A stretch of 64,000 nt of DNA from positions 21,222,030 through 21,286,029 of the forward strand of contig JAKZAP010000016.1 in NCBI GenBank assembly GCA_023053575.1, written 5' to 3'. Positions 42,984 to 54,500 of the stretch are shown here, in pieces (positions within the stretch are counted from its first letter, which is position 1; every line of letters begins with the position of its first letter). Under the pieces are notes generated by a model, which saw only the letters and a program-made list of their open reading frames with translations, made no database searches and was not told where the DNA came from. The translations under genes were made by a program, and so were the position numbers. The DNA is from Branchinecta lynchi. Taxonomy: Eukaryota > Arthropoda > Branchiopoda > Anostraca > Branchinectidae.

Positions 42984-43144
42984 CAAGGCGGGGGTAGGGG
43001 TTTGACCCCCCCCCCCCCAAAACACACAAAAATAGTCATTTTTATATGCTTTTCCCTCTGATCTATGTCTGTTTTGTCCGACCCACAGGCATCCCCGAAA
43101 GTCGACCCCCCCCCCTCCGAAATAAATTCCGTGATACGGGCCTG
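42984..43144. mobile_element. hAT-type MITE, family E (copy 4)
   Basis: It starts CAAGGCGGGGGTAGGGG (the left TIR has lost CGTATCCAG) and ends CCGTGATACGGGCCTG. The perfect 8-bp target duplication TGGAGAGA is at 42976-42983 and 43145-43152. C tracts lie on both sides of an AT-rich core. Confidence 0.85.
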
Positions 43145-43302
43145 TGGAGAGAGTTGGTGACGTTACAGAGTTTAAGAAAATATTAACGACACCGAGCGGA
43201 TGAGGAGTCGTAGCCCAAAAATTCGAAAACAGGATTATTTTATAGAAAAGATAATAGGCGAGATTTAGAAAAAAAATAAAAAACGAACGAGTCACTAAGA
43301 AT

Positions 43303-44292
43303 AAGAGCTAGAAGCTCATATGGCACTTGTAAAGCTGGGTCAGAGGATGAAAGTAGGAATTCGTCAATTCGTGGGTTTGTTGTGATTATTTGTAAGCAAA
43401 ACCCTTGAGATAAGAATGATCATGGGCACTTGGAAATCACGACAATGTATCGTTCGTAAAAACTATTTTGTTTTTGCTGCAAATGTGCACTTTAAGGTCT
43501 CTAGAAATTCATCTAAGAAAACTCTTGAAGCAAGTGATAATAAGTTCATCGGGATCACTAAATGTCCATTTTGCTCAAAACTTATTGTTTGCGCTTTAAA
43601 GAATTCACTTGTAAGCATCCAATCTGGTGTTGACATATCTTTTTTTTACCGGTAACACACATAACGACTTGAAACAATTAACCGTATCACTACAATTCAG
43701 ACGTTCACCTAAAATACGAAGAGCTTTATTTTGCATAATCTGCACTTTCTTAAAATTCGACTCAAAATTACATGCATAAACAGAGCATCCGTACGTTATA
43801 TAAGAATGGATGAAAGCATAATAAATATTTTTCAAAGCACTCAAAGGTAAAAAAATGCTTCATTCTCCGTAGAACTCCAACGCCTCTTGCGGTTTTCGAT
43901 GATAAAACTTCACAGTACCTCTTAAAACTAAAATTTACATCCAGATGAAAACCAAGATATGTACAGTCAAAAGCTTGCACCACCTCCGTACTATCAAACA
44001 TCAATTGAACACTTTATTTACAACCAAGTTTCATTAAGATCCGATCAGCCATTCCAAAGTTGTACATACCTCAAGATTCCGGATTCCCCTTTCCTCTCTC
44101 CCTACGGTTGTCGGATTGGGGAAGTGACTATTTCCAAGTTAGTTTGGTCGGGTCCCTGATATGCCTCCCAAGTTTAGCCGAGGTTTATCGTCCTAACACT
44201 TCTGGAATTACCCTATGCAGAGAACAGTGGCCTGACCGGCCAACCGAAAAGTGATCGCTATGTGGCACTTGAGCGAAGATGCAAGTGCCATA
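43303..44292 (-). mobile_element. Family B element, reversed, containing a LINE fragment
   Basis: The reversed right end AAGAGCTAGAAGCTCATATG (with its GAGCT/AGCTC hairpin) is at 43303-43322. The reversed left end (GATCGCTATGTGGCACTTG...CAAGTGCCAT) is at 44250-44292. Family B sequence (ATTCCGGATTCCCC, GGGTCCCTGATATGCC) fills 44030-44250. A LINE fragment occupies 43605-44004. Confidence 0.6.
43605..44004 (-). pseudogene. LINE post-RT fragment
   Basis: Two overlapping minus-strand frames give CTYLGFHLDVNFSFKRY...GVGVLRRMKHFF and then LKNIYYAFIHSYITYGCSVY and VQIMQNKALRILGE. These are the thumb and post-RT blocks of a Jockey-type ORF2, comparable to the one at 3851-4717 but from another subfamily. 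A frameshift near 43840 breaks it. No catalytic motif remains. Confidence 0.7.
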
Positions 44293-44447
44293 ACTAGGAC
44301 ATGTGCTCCTACCACCCATGTTTCACTTGAATCGTATCCTCCGTTCGCAACCTATGCATGTCACAAGATCCCGAATTCTCCCGCCCTCCACATGGATGGT
44401 CGGGTCCTTTTTTGTGTGTAAGTTTCTTCGTCTTAGCTTATGTAGAG

Positions 44448-44790
44448 CAATTCTACCTGATTTTGATACTACAGCAAATAGCAGGCCTAATACGCGACAG
44501 AGACAGAGGGACGCTGATTCCCAGAGACTAGAAAGACCACCCATAAACTCGACAGATCGTTACCTGAAATCTTTTGTACCCTATTTTACCCAATATTTTA
44601 ATTCTAGTTAATTCAAATTATATTTTCAAGTTGTGTACGTGTAGATGAAGTTAAGTCAAATTCTATTTTCAAGTTGTACGTGTATGAAATGTTTACTTAT
44701 GTAATTGTCATATGTTATTTGTGTGAATGACGATCCAGTGCTAGCGTGTATAATACAAGCTATTAAGGAAATAAAGTACATTATTATATA
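44448..44790 (+). pseudogene. LINE family L, 3' end (plus copy)
   Basis: ILPDFDTTANSRPNTRQRQR to LKSFVPYFTQYFNSS (stop at 44609-44611) and a 3' UTR ending near TAAAGTACATTATTATA. It is a near-identical inverted match to 39845-40190. The open frame upstream to 44303 is not part of the family. Confidence 0.7.
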
Positions 44791-44799
44791 TTATAACTA

Positions 44800-44870
44800 G
44801 CTAAAGTTGGACAGAGGGACATACCGACATTACGATTGCTATATGGCACTTTGTCCCAAGTGCTAGCGCT
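44800..44870 (-). mobile_element. Family B left-end fragment
   Basis: GGACAGAGGGACATACCGAC...ATTACGATTGCTATATGGCAC and CCAAGTGC: the microsatellite-plus-hairpin left end of family B, reversed, without the rest. The next 44871-45700 holds only a perfect 11-bp-stem hairpin (TTTTGGCTGCG at 45252-45262, complement at 45272-45282). Confidence 0.45.
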
Positions 44871-45706
44871 GGTAATAGATTTAAAAGAGTTTGTGCAATT
44901 TGTGCATGAGGCAATAACATCCACCCCATGATGCTACAGAGGTTGACTCTAGAGTCTAGTGTTAAAGGACACCTGAATGAAGAGTACCAAGTATCATCTC
45001 TATCTGTATGACTTCCGTTATCATTGCCTGCAGAAAACCCGATCCAAATACGATGTTATGGAGACATCCCATGCAATAGTCCTCCTAATTATTCCCTCCA
45101 TCTATCGCCTACTTTTCTATATATCCCTTCGGTTTCCATCACCATCATTAATTTCCCGGCATCGTGACAATAGGTCACTCGGTCTTTATCCTAGCTTCAG
45201 TTAGCTGCTCGCTAATCCGAGGTCAGGCTTTGATCCATTTCATTCTAAGTATTTTGGCTGCGTAATGAATCCGCAGCCAAAAGTAGTTCTCTTTCATCCT
45301 TGGTCGGAGTAAGACCTCCGTTACTCTGTATTATAATTTATGGTAAGGACCAGTTTACATATTTAGTTAGGGACCCATTAGTGCTATATTATATGTGTCA
45401 CACTCTTGTACACGATTTACATAGATAAATTAACTATAGACGTTATGGTCCATCTCGGCTAGTAGGCCTCGGGCTTGACTGGATATGTGAATTCCAGCTT
45501 CGCTAGGATGTGTGAACCAGCTTGATTAGTGATTTCTGGATTGACTGCTGCTGAGCTATAGAATTCCCTGAGACTTTCCCTTGTCTCTTTTGTACGGTTT
45601 CCTGACTGGTCCTGGGGCTAGTGGGCACCTACGGTGTCAGAATGTCTTCAGCCCACACCCCAGGAGCCTTATCTTCATTAAACCTCGCCTCCACTCGTCC
45701 ATCTTC

Positions 45707-46080
45707 TTAACAACGAAATAGTGTTTCCAAGCTATGATTTTTACTCCATTTTCCATCTGTCCTTGTTTCATTACTGAACAATTTTAGAAATGAACAAATG
45801 TCTCCAATCAATCCTTCTTCTGGAATATTTTTTAACCAATTTAAGTCTAAACGTAGAACTAGAAGAAATTCCAATACGGTCCGGCCAGCGCTGTACAAGA
45901 TTTGAATGAATTGCGCTTTTTGTCTTGGAGTCTGCATGTGCATATCTCCAGAAAGGAACATCCCTGTTATGAAAACGTCACGCTCAGGAGAAGAATGCTC
46001 TCAGTGGCCATGTCTGTAAATGCATTCTCCATGGTGTGTTCAAGTATGGTTTCATTGTTCAAGTGTCCTTTAAATGGTGA
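45707..46080 (+). pseudogene. Segment X, copy 2 (frameshifted)
   Basis: Reverse-orientation homologue of 40850-41218. The C-terminal part is open (KEHPCYENVTLRRRMLSVAM, then SVNAFSMVCSSMV). The upstream frame has an in-frame stop where copy 1 has Trp (FE*IAL) and a frameshift before KEHP. It is therefore a broken copy of the same unidentified coding-like segment. Nothing is recognised in 46081-46550. Confidence 0.4.
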
Positions 46081-46550
46081 CTGGCCGTATGACTATCGAT
46101 CGCTCGACTTCTTAGCACAGGCCGAAGAATGATGGGTATTAGCCCTTGCTTGAAAACAGTGTTTATTTTCAGATGCTGGAAGATTTTCTCCTTCTCCCCG
46201 ACTCTCAACAGTCGCATCTTGTAGGTATGGTCCGGTTAGTAAATAAATTACTTTAGAACTAACTTATTTAATTTAAGTTTAGTTGAAGTTATGGCTTGTT
46301 TTCTCACGTGATACTTTTGCGCTTTTAAAGTTCTTGATTATACCTTTTTTACGATATTGCCTACCAAGTTTTTAGATAACTTACTGCAAAAAGCTGGACT
46401 TCGAAGGTTATGTCGTCTTTTCTGTACCTTGAATAAACAACAGCGTATAACCAAGCAGAAATATAGAGTTGCTACAACAAGCATATGAAACCGATAACTC
46501 TTATGATCAATGCTGCATGCTGTTGTGCACATTTTGTTTCTTCCCTATTT

Positions 46551-47800
46551 ATATGACACTTGCAGTCTCTCCGGAAAATTCAGTAATGCGTAACTTTCAG
46601 GCGGGTGATCGGACTGGAATGGAACTTAATAACTGAATAGATGGCATATCTGTAATGCCCGTTTGAAGTCCGGACCGGATTCGACAGCTATGGGGGAGTG
46701 GGGGGGGGAGAACGGAAATGTTGGGAAACGGTTAGAATGGAGAGATCGGAGTGAAACTTGCTGGGAAGAACAACATCTGCTCTACATAAATCGTTTACGC
46801 AGTTCGACTGGATCCGGACACTTGAGGGGAGGAGGGGGGGATCCCGGAGTTCCGGTGATGGCGGTTTTGGGGATTTTCAAGACGAAACTTGGCAGGCGTG
46901 GCAGGGACCCAATCAAATGGACTTGGAAATAATAATTCCCTCAATCCGATCATCGTGGGGGGAGTGGAGGAAGGGGGGATTTGGAATATCGAATCATGTC
47001 TAACTTTGGAACGGGTGATCGGATTCAAGTGAAATTGAATAATTGAACAGAGGACTTGTCTCTGGTGATATTTTCCATGTCTGGACCTGATGTGACAACT
47101 ATTGGGGAGGGGGGTAATATGTGACCCGTTTAGACTGGAGAGATCGCGATGGGACTTTGTAGGAATAACAAACAAATGCTCTAGATAAGTCACATAACCA
47201 GATTAGCTCCGGGCACTGTGGGGGGGGGGGGGGCAGATGGAGGTGGTTCCAGAATTCCGGTGATCGCGAGTAAAGGTACTTCCAGATGTGCTACTACGAC
47301 GAAACTTGGCTGGAATAGTAGAGATCCGACAAGATTGGCTTAGAAATCGCCACTTCCCAAATCCAATTATTCCTTAAATTATCAATCTTTTTCGTGATCC
47401 CATCAGCCCATTAACATCTTTTCCCCAATCCTTTTGCTTACAAATGAAGTTCTAGCTCCCTTAAAGTGCGCATCTTAATCGAAAAGTGAACAAAGTACTT
47501 TTGACCAAACGATATATATTAATGATCCCCAAGGGCCTGTTATCGTTTTCGCCTTAACGGTTTTGCTTACAGATGTCGGCAGATTCCTACCGCCTTTAAA
47601 GTGCGCATCATTACAGCCAAGTTCAAAAATAAATAATTTTTACCAAAAGATAGTCTACATTCTCCTCCCCCACTCCATGATCGCTCTTATCTCAAGGGTT
47701 TTGCTTGCAAATGATCAGAACAAATCCACGAAAAGGCAAATTCTATATTTCGTTTTCTGAACCAGCCTTGCAAGTACCATATGAGCTTCTAGCTCTTGTT
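46551..47800 (+). mobile_element. Family B element, copy 3
   Basis: It begins ATATGACACTTGCAG (a deleted left end). It has two to three diverged satellite monomers with spacing of about 411 bp (GGGTGATCGGA at 46598 and 47009) because each includes the AAACTTGGCAGGCG...CAGGGACCC segment. It ends CAAGTACCATATGAGCTTCT, then AGCTCTTGTT. The middle part (47390-47760) is unrelated AT-rich DNA. No real ORF. Confidence 0.6.
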
Positions 47801-48554
47801 ACAGTAAGTTGATTCTGTGCATAGAAGTTCTCGTAAAAAACGACATACACACCAGCGGATCAGAAATCCTTAAAACAACTTGAGCAGCACGCTCGTTTCA
47901 TTTCGCCTGCTGCAGGCATTTCAAGCCATATTTCGTTATAATTAAAAGACAATGCGCCATCTCATTATCTTATGCATACAGCGCATGACAAATGATCCAT
48001 CATGCTCTAAAGCGCATGCGCGTCCCCCGCCGTTCTGTATAAAAGTCGACAACAAACAGAATCTGAGGCGTGTACTTCATAATTGTTCAACTTCAAACTT
48101 GGTCACCCCATTGTTGCACCAGTGCGTGCTGAGGTGTCGGAGCTCGACGGGAGTTCGCTTTTTCGTTTAAATCGATGTATGCCCCGAAGGACCTCTCGAT
48201 TGTCCCAGCGAAATTAGACGATTGTATTCAGCGCGGGAGGGGGCCAGCCAAGTCTTGGACCGCGTAGGAGTAGAACCATCAATCTGCTCGTAAATGAGGT
48301 GGATGGGTAATAGCTAATCTCGACTCCGTGTAAGGACAGGAAGACTTTCATCTCGAAGAAAACATGTTCATTTAAGACATGGCTGATGGCAGTCTACGCG
48401 AAATCATGGGGTTTGGCCGAATTCTTCATTCAGGCAAGATGCCTGGAAAGTGGACTTCTGATCTCTTTTAGGCAGCACCATGACGATGCCAGTTTGTCAC
48501 AGAGCTCAGTTACTGAGTGAGACCAGTTCAGCATCGGACATGAAGACGTACGTT
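47801..48554. other. No recognised gene
   Basis: Somewhat richer in G+C than its surroundings, with only short open frames such as 47952-48170. I see no domain and no repeat shared with the window. Confidence 0.4.
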
Positions 48555-48830
48555 GGGGGGAGGGGCAAGGTTGCCAGGATATTTACCGACTGGCTTGTCA
48601 ATTTTACCGACTGTTTTTTGAAGATAAAAACGACTACTATTGAGAAAAAAACGACTGTGCTGACGAAACATCGGCTGATTTTACGAAAACTACTGTTTTT
48701 AAGAAAAAATTGACTATTTTTATGTGAAACTGACTCAAAATCGACTGTTTTACGAAAAATCGCGGAGCTTCGCGCCGACTCGGGTATTTTTTTACCGACT
48801 GGCCGACAACGTTCGGGGGGAGGGGTCCAG
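48555..48830. repeat. Degenerate GACTG/TTTT repeat, family H copy 2
   Basis: Irregular units (ACCGACTG, AAAACGACT, AAAAATTGACT) between two GGGGGGAGGGG-type tracts (48555-48566 and 48816-48827). It is related to 12490-12692. Confidence 0.45.
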
Positions 48831-48939
48831 TGCCAGTGAGATCATAGCCAATCTGAAAAAGTCCTAGCAAGAATACGAACGGCAGATGAGAAGCCAAGAT
48901 CCTCACAAGAAGTGAAGTGAAATCCGAAGAGCTAGACAA

Positions 48940-49740
48940 CAATCAGTGGAAAGACTCTCAACTAACAGGTAAACAAGAAGAAAAGAACAGGCGAGATGTA
49001 GACAAGGAGCACAAGAAGAGACACGGTCTTCACTCTGACTAGTAGCCAAGCAAAAGACGAACAGTGAAAAAGCAGATAACAATCAAATGCACTTAGAAAA
49101 TCAGATGACAAATAAGACCCCTAGGAGGTAACAAGAAGCCAAGGAATGAAGATATAAATAAAAGGCAGAGGGAGAGAAAGAAGACCAGAATCAGAAGCGA
49201 AGAACACGAGCTTATAAAATATAGATAGCAATACCGTTACGTAAAAGAAGGCTGTAAGGCAGACAAGAAACCTAGGAGCAAGGCCGTATCCAGGGGGGGG
49301 GGGGCTAGGGGGTTGACCCCCCCCCCCCCCCCCAAACATAAAAAACTAACGATTTGTATAGGCTTTTCCCTCTGATCTATGGGTTTTCTGTAGTTTTTTG
49401 TCTGAACAGCAGTCAATAATCCCCCCCCCCCCCCCCTCCCCCCGAAATAAATTCCTGGATACGGGCATGCCTAGGAGGCAACCAATGACAAGACGTAGAT
49501 TAAATTCTGAGAAAGAAACAAGAAGACCAGAAAGAAAATTAATATAGTAAGAGACTATAGAAGAAGAAAAATATAGTAACAACAAAGAAGCCAATACGCA
49601 GACATGAAGCCTAGTATAAGTGACAAAGAGCCGAGGAAGAGATAAAAAGAGTGACTAGTAACCAAGAGAACGACGAACAGTGAAAACCCAAGCAAAAATC
49701 AAATGCATGAGCAACCTACCTAGGATATTGACAATAAGCT
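48940..49740. repeat. Purine-rich degenerate tandem repeat
   Basis: The plus strand is strongly A/G-rich. Blocks such as AGACGAACAGTGAAAA...AATCAAATGCA occur at about 49053 and 49670, roughly 425 bp apart once the MITE at 49279-49469 is removed. It is an old tandem duplication. Confidence 0.4.
49279..49469. mobile_element. hAT-type MITE, family E (copy 5, longest)
   Basis: TIRs CAAGGCCGTATCCAGG and CCTGGATACGGGCATG. A G tract, TAGGGGGTTGACCC, a C tract, an AT-rich core and a second C tract. The perfect 8-bp target duplication CCTAGGAG is at 49271-49278 and 49470-49477. Confidence 0.9.
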
Positions 49741-49744
49741 CCCA

Positions 49745-49762
49745 GGGGGGGGGGGGGGGGAA
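49745..49762. repeat. Poly-G tract (18 nt)
   Basis: An uninterrupted G run after CTCCCA. Simple repeat. Confidence 0.85.
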
Positions 49763-50000
49763 TTTGGACTATTTATACATCTTTTATTTTCTTCATTTTG
49801 TAATGGTAAAGGTCTTTTAAAGAATAGGAAGCAACTTGAACGCAAATTACAATGCAAAGCACTTTGAACAACTAAACGTGTTAAAGCACCGTCTCACACG
49901 CAGTAGCGCACACCTAAGTGGAAACATGCAGATATTTAATCAAGAATATAGTATTCTTCAAAAATGTGATGTGAACAAGATTTGTCTATACAATCGGACA

Positions 50001-50002
<2 letters not shown>

Positions 50003-50036
<34 letters not shown>
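50003..50036. repeat. (GTA)n microsatellite
   Basis: About eleven GTA units. A shorter AGTAGTAGTAG tract is at 3656-3668. I see no gene in 50037-50924, only poly-A stretches (50271-50285). Confidence 0.9.
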
Positions 50037-50924
50037 ATTTTTAATTCTAAAAAGTAACTTTCACAGCGTGAACGCCGAATTTGACTTCTACGTCCGAACA
50101 TGACTAAACACTCGAATCAATTTGTCAGTTGAATAATAATTGCAACATAATTCGTAACAAATTCATCAGTCGATACAAAACTTAACTACCACAATTTACA
50201 CGATAGGCTCATTCGGCGAACATTTTGCCAAAAACTTCTAAAACAAATAAAAATCACTTTAGAGAAATGGTAAAAAAAAAAAAAAATTCAAATTCAATCA
50301 AAGTAAATTTTTAATCATTACGTCAAAAGTAATTTCACTTAAAAATATATATAAAACAAAATAAAACAAAGCCAACGGGCTGTTCATGTTGCAGATGAGG
50401 AAGCAAACAGATAAGGGATGACAATCCACAGCGTTTCGGACCCACGTGTGAAACTCGAAGAATAGTTACTTTAACTTGTCCTGGAGTCCGCGTTCTGGGA
50501 TATCTTAAGCAGCACTTGATCATCAATTCGATTTTTTTTTTAAGTCAGCAGGAAGACTTACCTGGAATATGATCTCAACGGAAAAGTGGAATGATTCTCG
50601 ATCAGTGTTTGTCACACCTTTCCACGGAGGTCATCGGGGACCACCAGCAGATCTCAAGCGGTGTGTGTAACATGTTGGTACTAACACCTTAGTAATGTGA
50701 CAGTGGAATATATTCACGAGTAATAAAATATCTCACTCTTGACACTTGCTCAGAATTAATTAGTCTCGACCCGAAGTGTTTGAAGCAGACAGCCTGACGT
50801 CAGCAGATGCCTCTTGCTTTCAACGTGCCTGCTGCCATAGAGCTGACAAGGTTTGCCCGAAAAAGGATATCACAGTGTGTGCTTGACAACAACAGTATCG
50901 GGTTTGGGGAGTTATCTTTATGCT

Positions 50925-51385
50925 TAAAGTTTAACAGAAAAGGGCAGAGATGGGATATTCTTGTTACCCCTCACCTATTCACTTAAGGAGTCTTGAAGAC
51001 CCGATGAAAATGCGTTACTTCGTGGCTCCGCTATTCACGAAAAATCATTTTTCAAATAGTGGAATTTCCCTATCAGATTTGTGCTACTACCTGTGTCGTA
51101 TGCTTGACGAAAAAGATTTATGACATTTTTTTGTTAGGGCACTAAGCAGTCTTCACCAAGCGCATCACCGCCCACTGAAAAGCCGCGTTTGTGTTCACAT
51201 TCAAATATTCCGCGTCATAGTAGAATTTGTGCTGCGAGGACAGCAGTGGATGTTCTGAACCTCACTACTAGAGCAAATAGTGGAAAATCAAAAAATCTCT
51301 TGGCATAATCTAAATTACTCAGTGTATTCACCTAAATGATACAAAAATAAGTTTCCTTTCCTTTTTAGTTAAACTTTAACTGGAG
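50925..51385. mobile_element. Family G element, copy 3 (reversed)
   Basis: It begins AAAGTTTAACAGAAAAGGGC and ends CCTTTTTAGTTAAACTTTAA, inverted ends of about 18 bp. The interior has AGTCTTGAAGACCCGATGA, GCTCCGCTATTCACG and AAATAGTGGAATTTCC, colinear with copy 1 in reverse. No ORF. Confidence 0.65.
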
Positions 51386-51509
51386 ATACTAAACCACCGA
51401 TATATTATAAAAAATACCACATTCTCGCTAAGAAAACCAATGCATTACCTGGCGTCTGGTCTGGTCTTTATCCCGCATCCGAAGTGCTCTAACCTGTAAT
51501 AGTCTTGTT

Positions 51510-54500
51510 TAGTGTTGGTCGATATTTGGATTTGTCGATACATCGATATTTTCACTTTCGATAATCGATGTATCCTTGTCGATATTTTTTACCATGTTTC
51601 TCTATATGATACGTCTAGTTTTACCGAAACCTAAGAACAAAATTGTCGTTAAATAGTATCTGACATCATCCCGAACTCCAATTATCTAGTGCTTATTCAT
51701 GTTCCGTTTTTTTTTTGTTTGTTTTTTTGTACAACCCTTTCAGTGTCTCACTGCCGGTTGTTTGCATTGAACCCGTCTCTCTCTCTCTCTCGAATAAATA
51801 AGAAACTAGACCTACGTTGCCCGGGCAACGTGAAGTGTTGCGGCAACCTTTGTCCGGCTTCGCCGGCTAAAGTGTTGCGAGAGCAACACTTTGGTTTTGT
51901 TTCTTCGCTGTCGGTTAAATGCTGAAATTGTCAACTAATCGAAGCTTTTAAAACGGTATGTTCTAAAAAGAATAATCACATAATCAAAAGCTGTTGTTTA
52001 GCGTTGTAAAACCAACAACAAAACAATATCGGAAGAAGGCTATCCGTAACGTTTCAGGATTAAAATACCATAGATGACACTATTAATTATTACAAAACTA
52101 CCTTCTTGGTTTACATTACCGTATCGCTTGTACCCGTTGCGTAAACAGTTAATCCTAGGTTATAGCGATAGACCATCGATACAAACTTTCTTACTGTCAT
52201 ATTTACAGAAATCGAATACAATGTGCACCAATTTTCAAAAATTTCTAGCCCCTCGTGAACCGATCTTACTTACAAGTCCCATGCATGTCTTACAATTGGG
52301 AACAAAATTGTTCTTACCATCGAATACACCTGAGACAAATAAGAGGTATACCAGCTAGCAAAAGCTGCAAACTCCTCGTTGCCGAAGATGATTATGAGCT
52401 AACAGTCGACTGTTGCTTACAGTCGACTGTTGCTTACAAGTCCTTTACATGTCTCGCAACTGGAATCGCCTATTTTTGGTTTCAGTGTGTACCTTACTCC
52501 TGAAGTTGTCAACCCCTTGAAACTTTCAAACTGGTTTATCTCATGAAGGATTTTTGTTCAAAAGAATGGATGGCATATATTTTGATCAACTCTTCAAGGG
52601 CTATCGATTGCTCTAACCACAACAAAAGCATATCGGAAAAAGGGACTAAATTGACTTTGCAGTCAGTTGAACTTTATCCTTTTCAATCGTAGACATCGTG
52701 ACGGATGAAAACTTGGAATAATATCCTATATAATCTAGTTGGTATTATAAAGCTATCCGTAACTTATTAGGATTAAAATACCATAGATGACACTATTAAT
52801 TATTACGAAACTACCTTGTTTTACGTTACAGTATCGTTTGTACCCGTTGCGTTAACAGTCAATCCTAGGTTACAGCGATAGACCAACGATACAAACTTTC
52901 TTACCGTCAGATTTAGATAAATCGAATACAATGTGCAACAATTTGCACAAATTTCTAGCCCCTCGTGCACCGATTCTACTGACAAGTCCCTTTCCCGTGA
53001 TAGACATCAAGTTCACCGGATAAAAATAATGGGTACACCGACTAGCAAAAGTTGAAAACCCCTCATCGCTGAAGATTTGTGTAGCATAACAGCCGATTAT
53101 ACTTACAAGTCCCTTGCATGTTTTACATTTGGGAACCAAATTGTTCATCAAATGACAGGTACGCCAACTAGCGAGAGCTGCAAACCCCTCATTGCCGAAG
53201 ATGATTATGAGCTAACAGTCGCCTGTCGCGTACAAGTCCCCTAAATGTCTCACAACTGGTATCGCCTATTTTTGGTTTCAGTGTGTACCTTACTACTGAA
53301 GTTGTCAACCCCTTGAAACTTTCAAACTGGTGTATCTCATAAAGGAATTTTTTTTACCAAAAAATGGATGTCATATACTTTGATCAGCTCATCAGTGGCT
53401 ATCGATTGCCGTCGAAGTTGAACTTTATCCTTTTCAATCGTAGATATCGTGATGGATGAAAACTTGGAACAATATCTTATATAATCTAGTTGATATTATA
53501 AAGCTATCCGTAACTTTTCAGGATTAAAATACCATAGATGACACTATTAATTATTACAAAATTGCCTTATTGTTTTACATTACCGTATCGTTTGTACCCG
53601 TTGCGTAAACAGTTAGTCCTAGGTTATAGCGATAGACCATCGATACAAACTTTCTTACTGTCATATTTACAGAAATCGAATACAATGTGCACCAATTTTC
53701 AAAAATTTCTAGCCCCTCGTGAACCGATTCTTACTTACAAGTCCGTCTCCCGTTATTGACATCAAATTCACGGGAAACAAATAATGGATACACCAGCTAT
53801 CAAAAGTTGCAAGCCCCTCATCGCTGAAGATGATTATTGCATAAGCTTTTTAAACGGGATGTTCTAAAAAAATTAATCATATGATCAAAAGGTATTCTTC
53901 AGCGTTGTAAAAACAACAACAAAATAATATACGAAGAAGGGACTAAATTAACTTTGCAGTCAGTTGTACTTTATCCTTTTCAATCGTAGACATCGTGACG
54001 GATGAAAACTTGGAACAATATCTTATATAATCTAGTTGGTAATAGAAACCTATCCGTAACTTTTCAGGATTAAAATACCATAGATGACACTACTAATTAT
54101 TATGAAACTACCTCATTGCTTTACATTTTCGTTTGTATCCGTTGTGTAAACAGTTAATCCTCGGTTACATTGATAGACCATCGACACAAACTTTCTTACC
54201 GTCAGATTTATAGAAATCGAATACAATGTGCACCCATTTGCAAAAATTCCTAGCCCCTCGTGAACCGATTCCTACTTACAAGTCCCTCTCCCGTGATATA
54301 CATTAAGATAACCGGAAACAAATAGTGGGTACTCCAGCTAGCAAAAGCTGCAAACCCATCATCGCAGAAGATGATTGTAGCATAACAGCCGATTATTACT
54401 TACAAGTCCCTTGCATATCTTGCCATTGGAAACCAAATTGTTCTTACCATCGAATACACCGGAAACAAATAACAGGTATACCAACTAGCAAAAGCTGCAA

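Noticed and set aside
46663..47193. Several open frames at 46.7-47.2 kb on both strands
   Set aside because: All fall in G-rich family B monomers; G-rich repeats lack stops, so openness means little.
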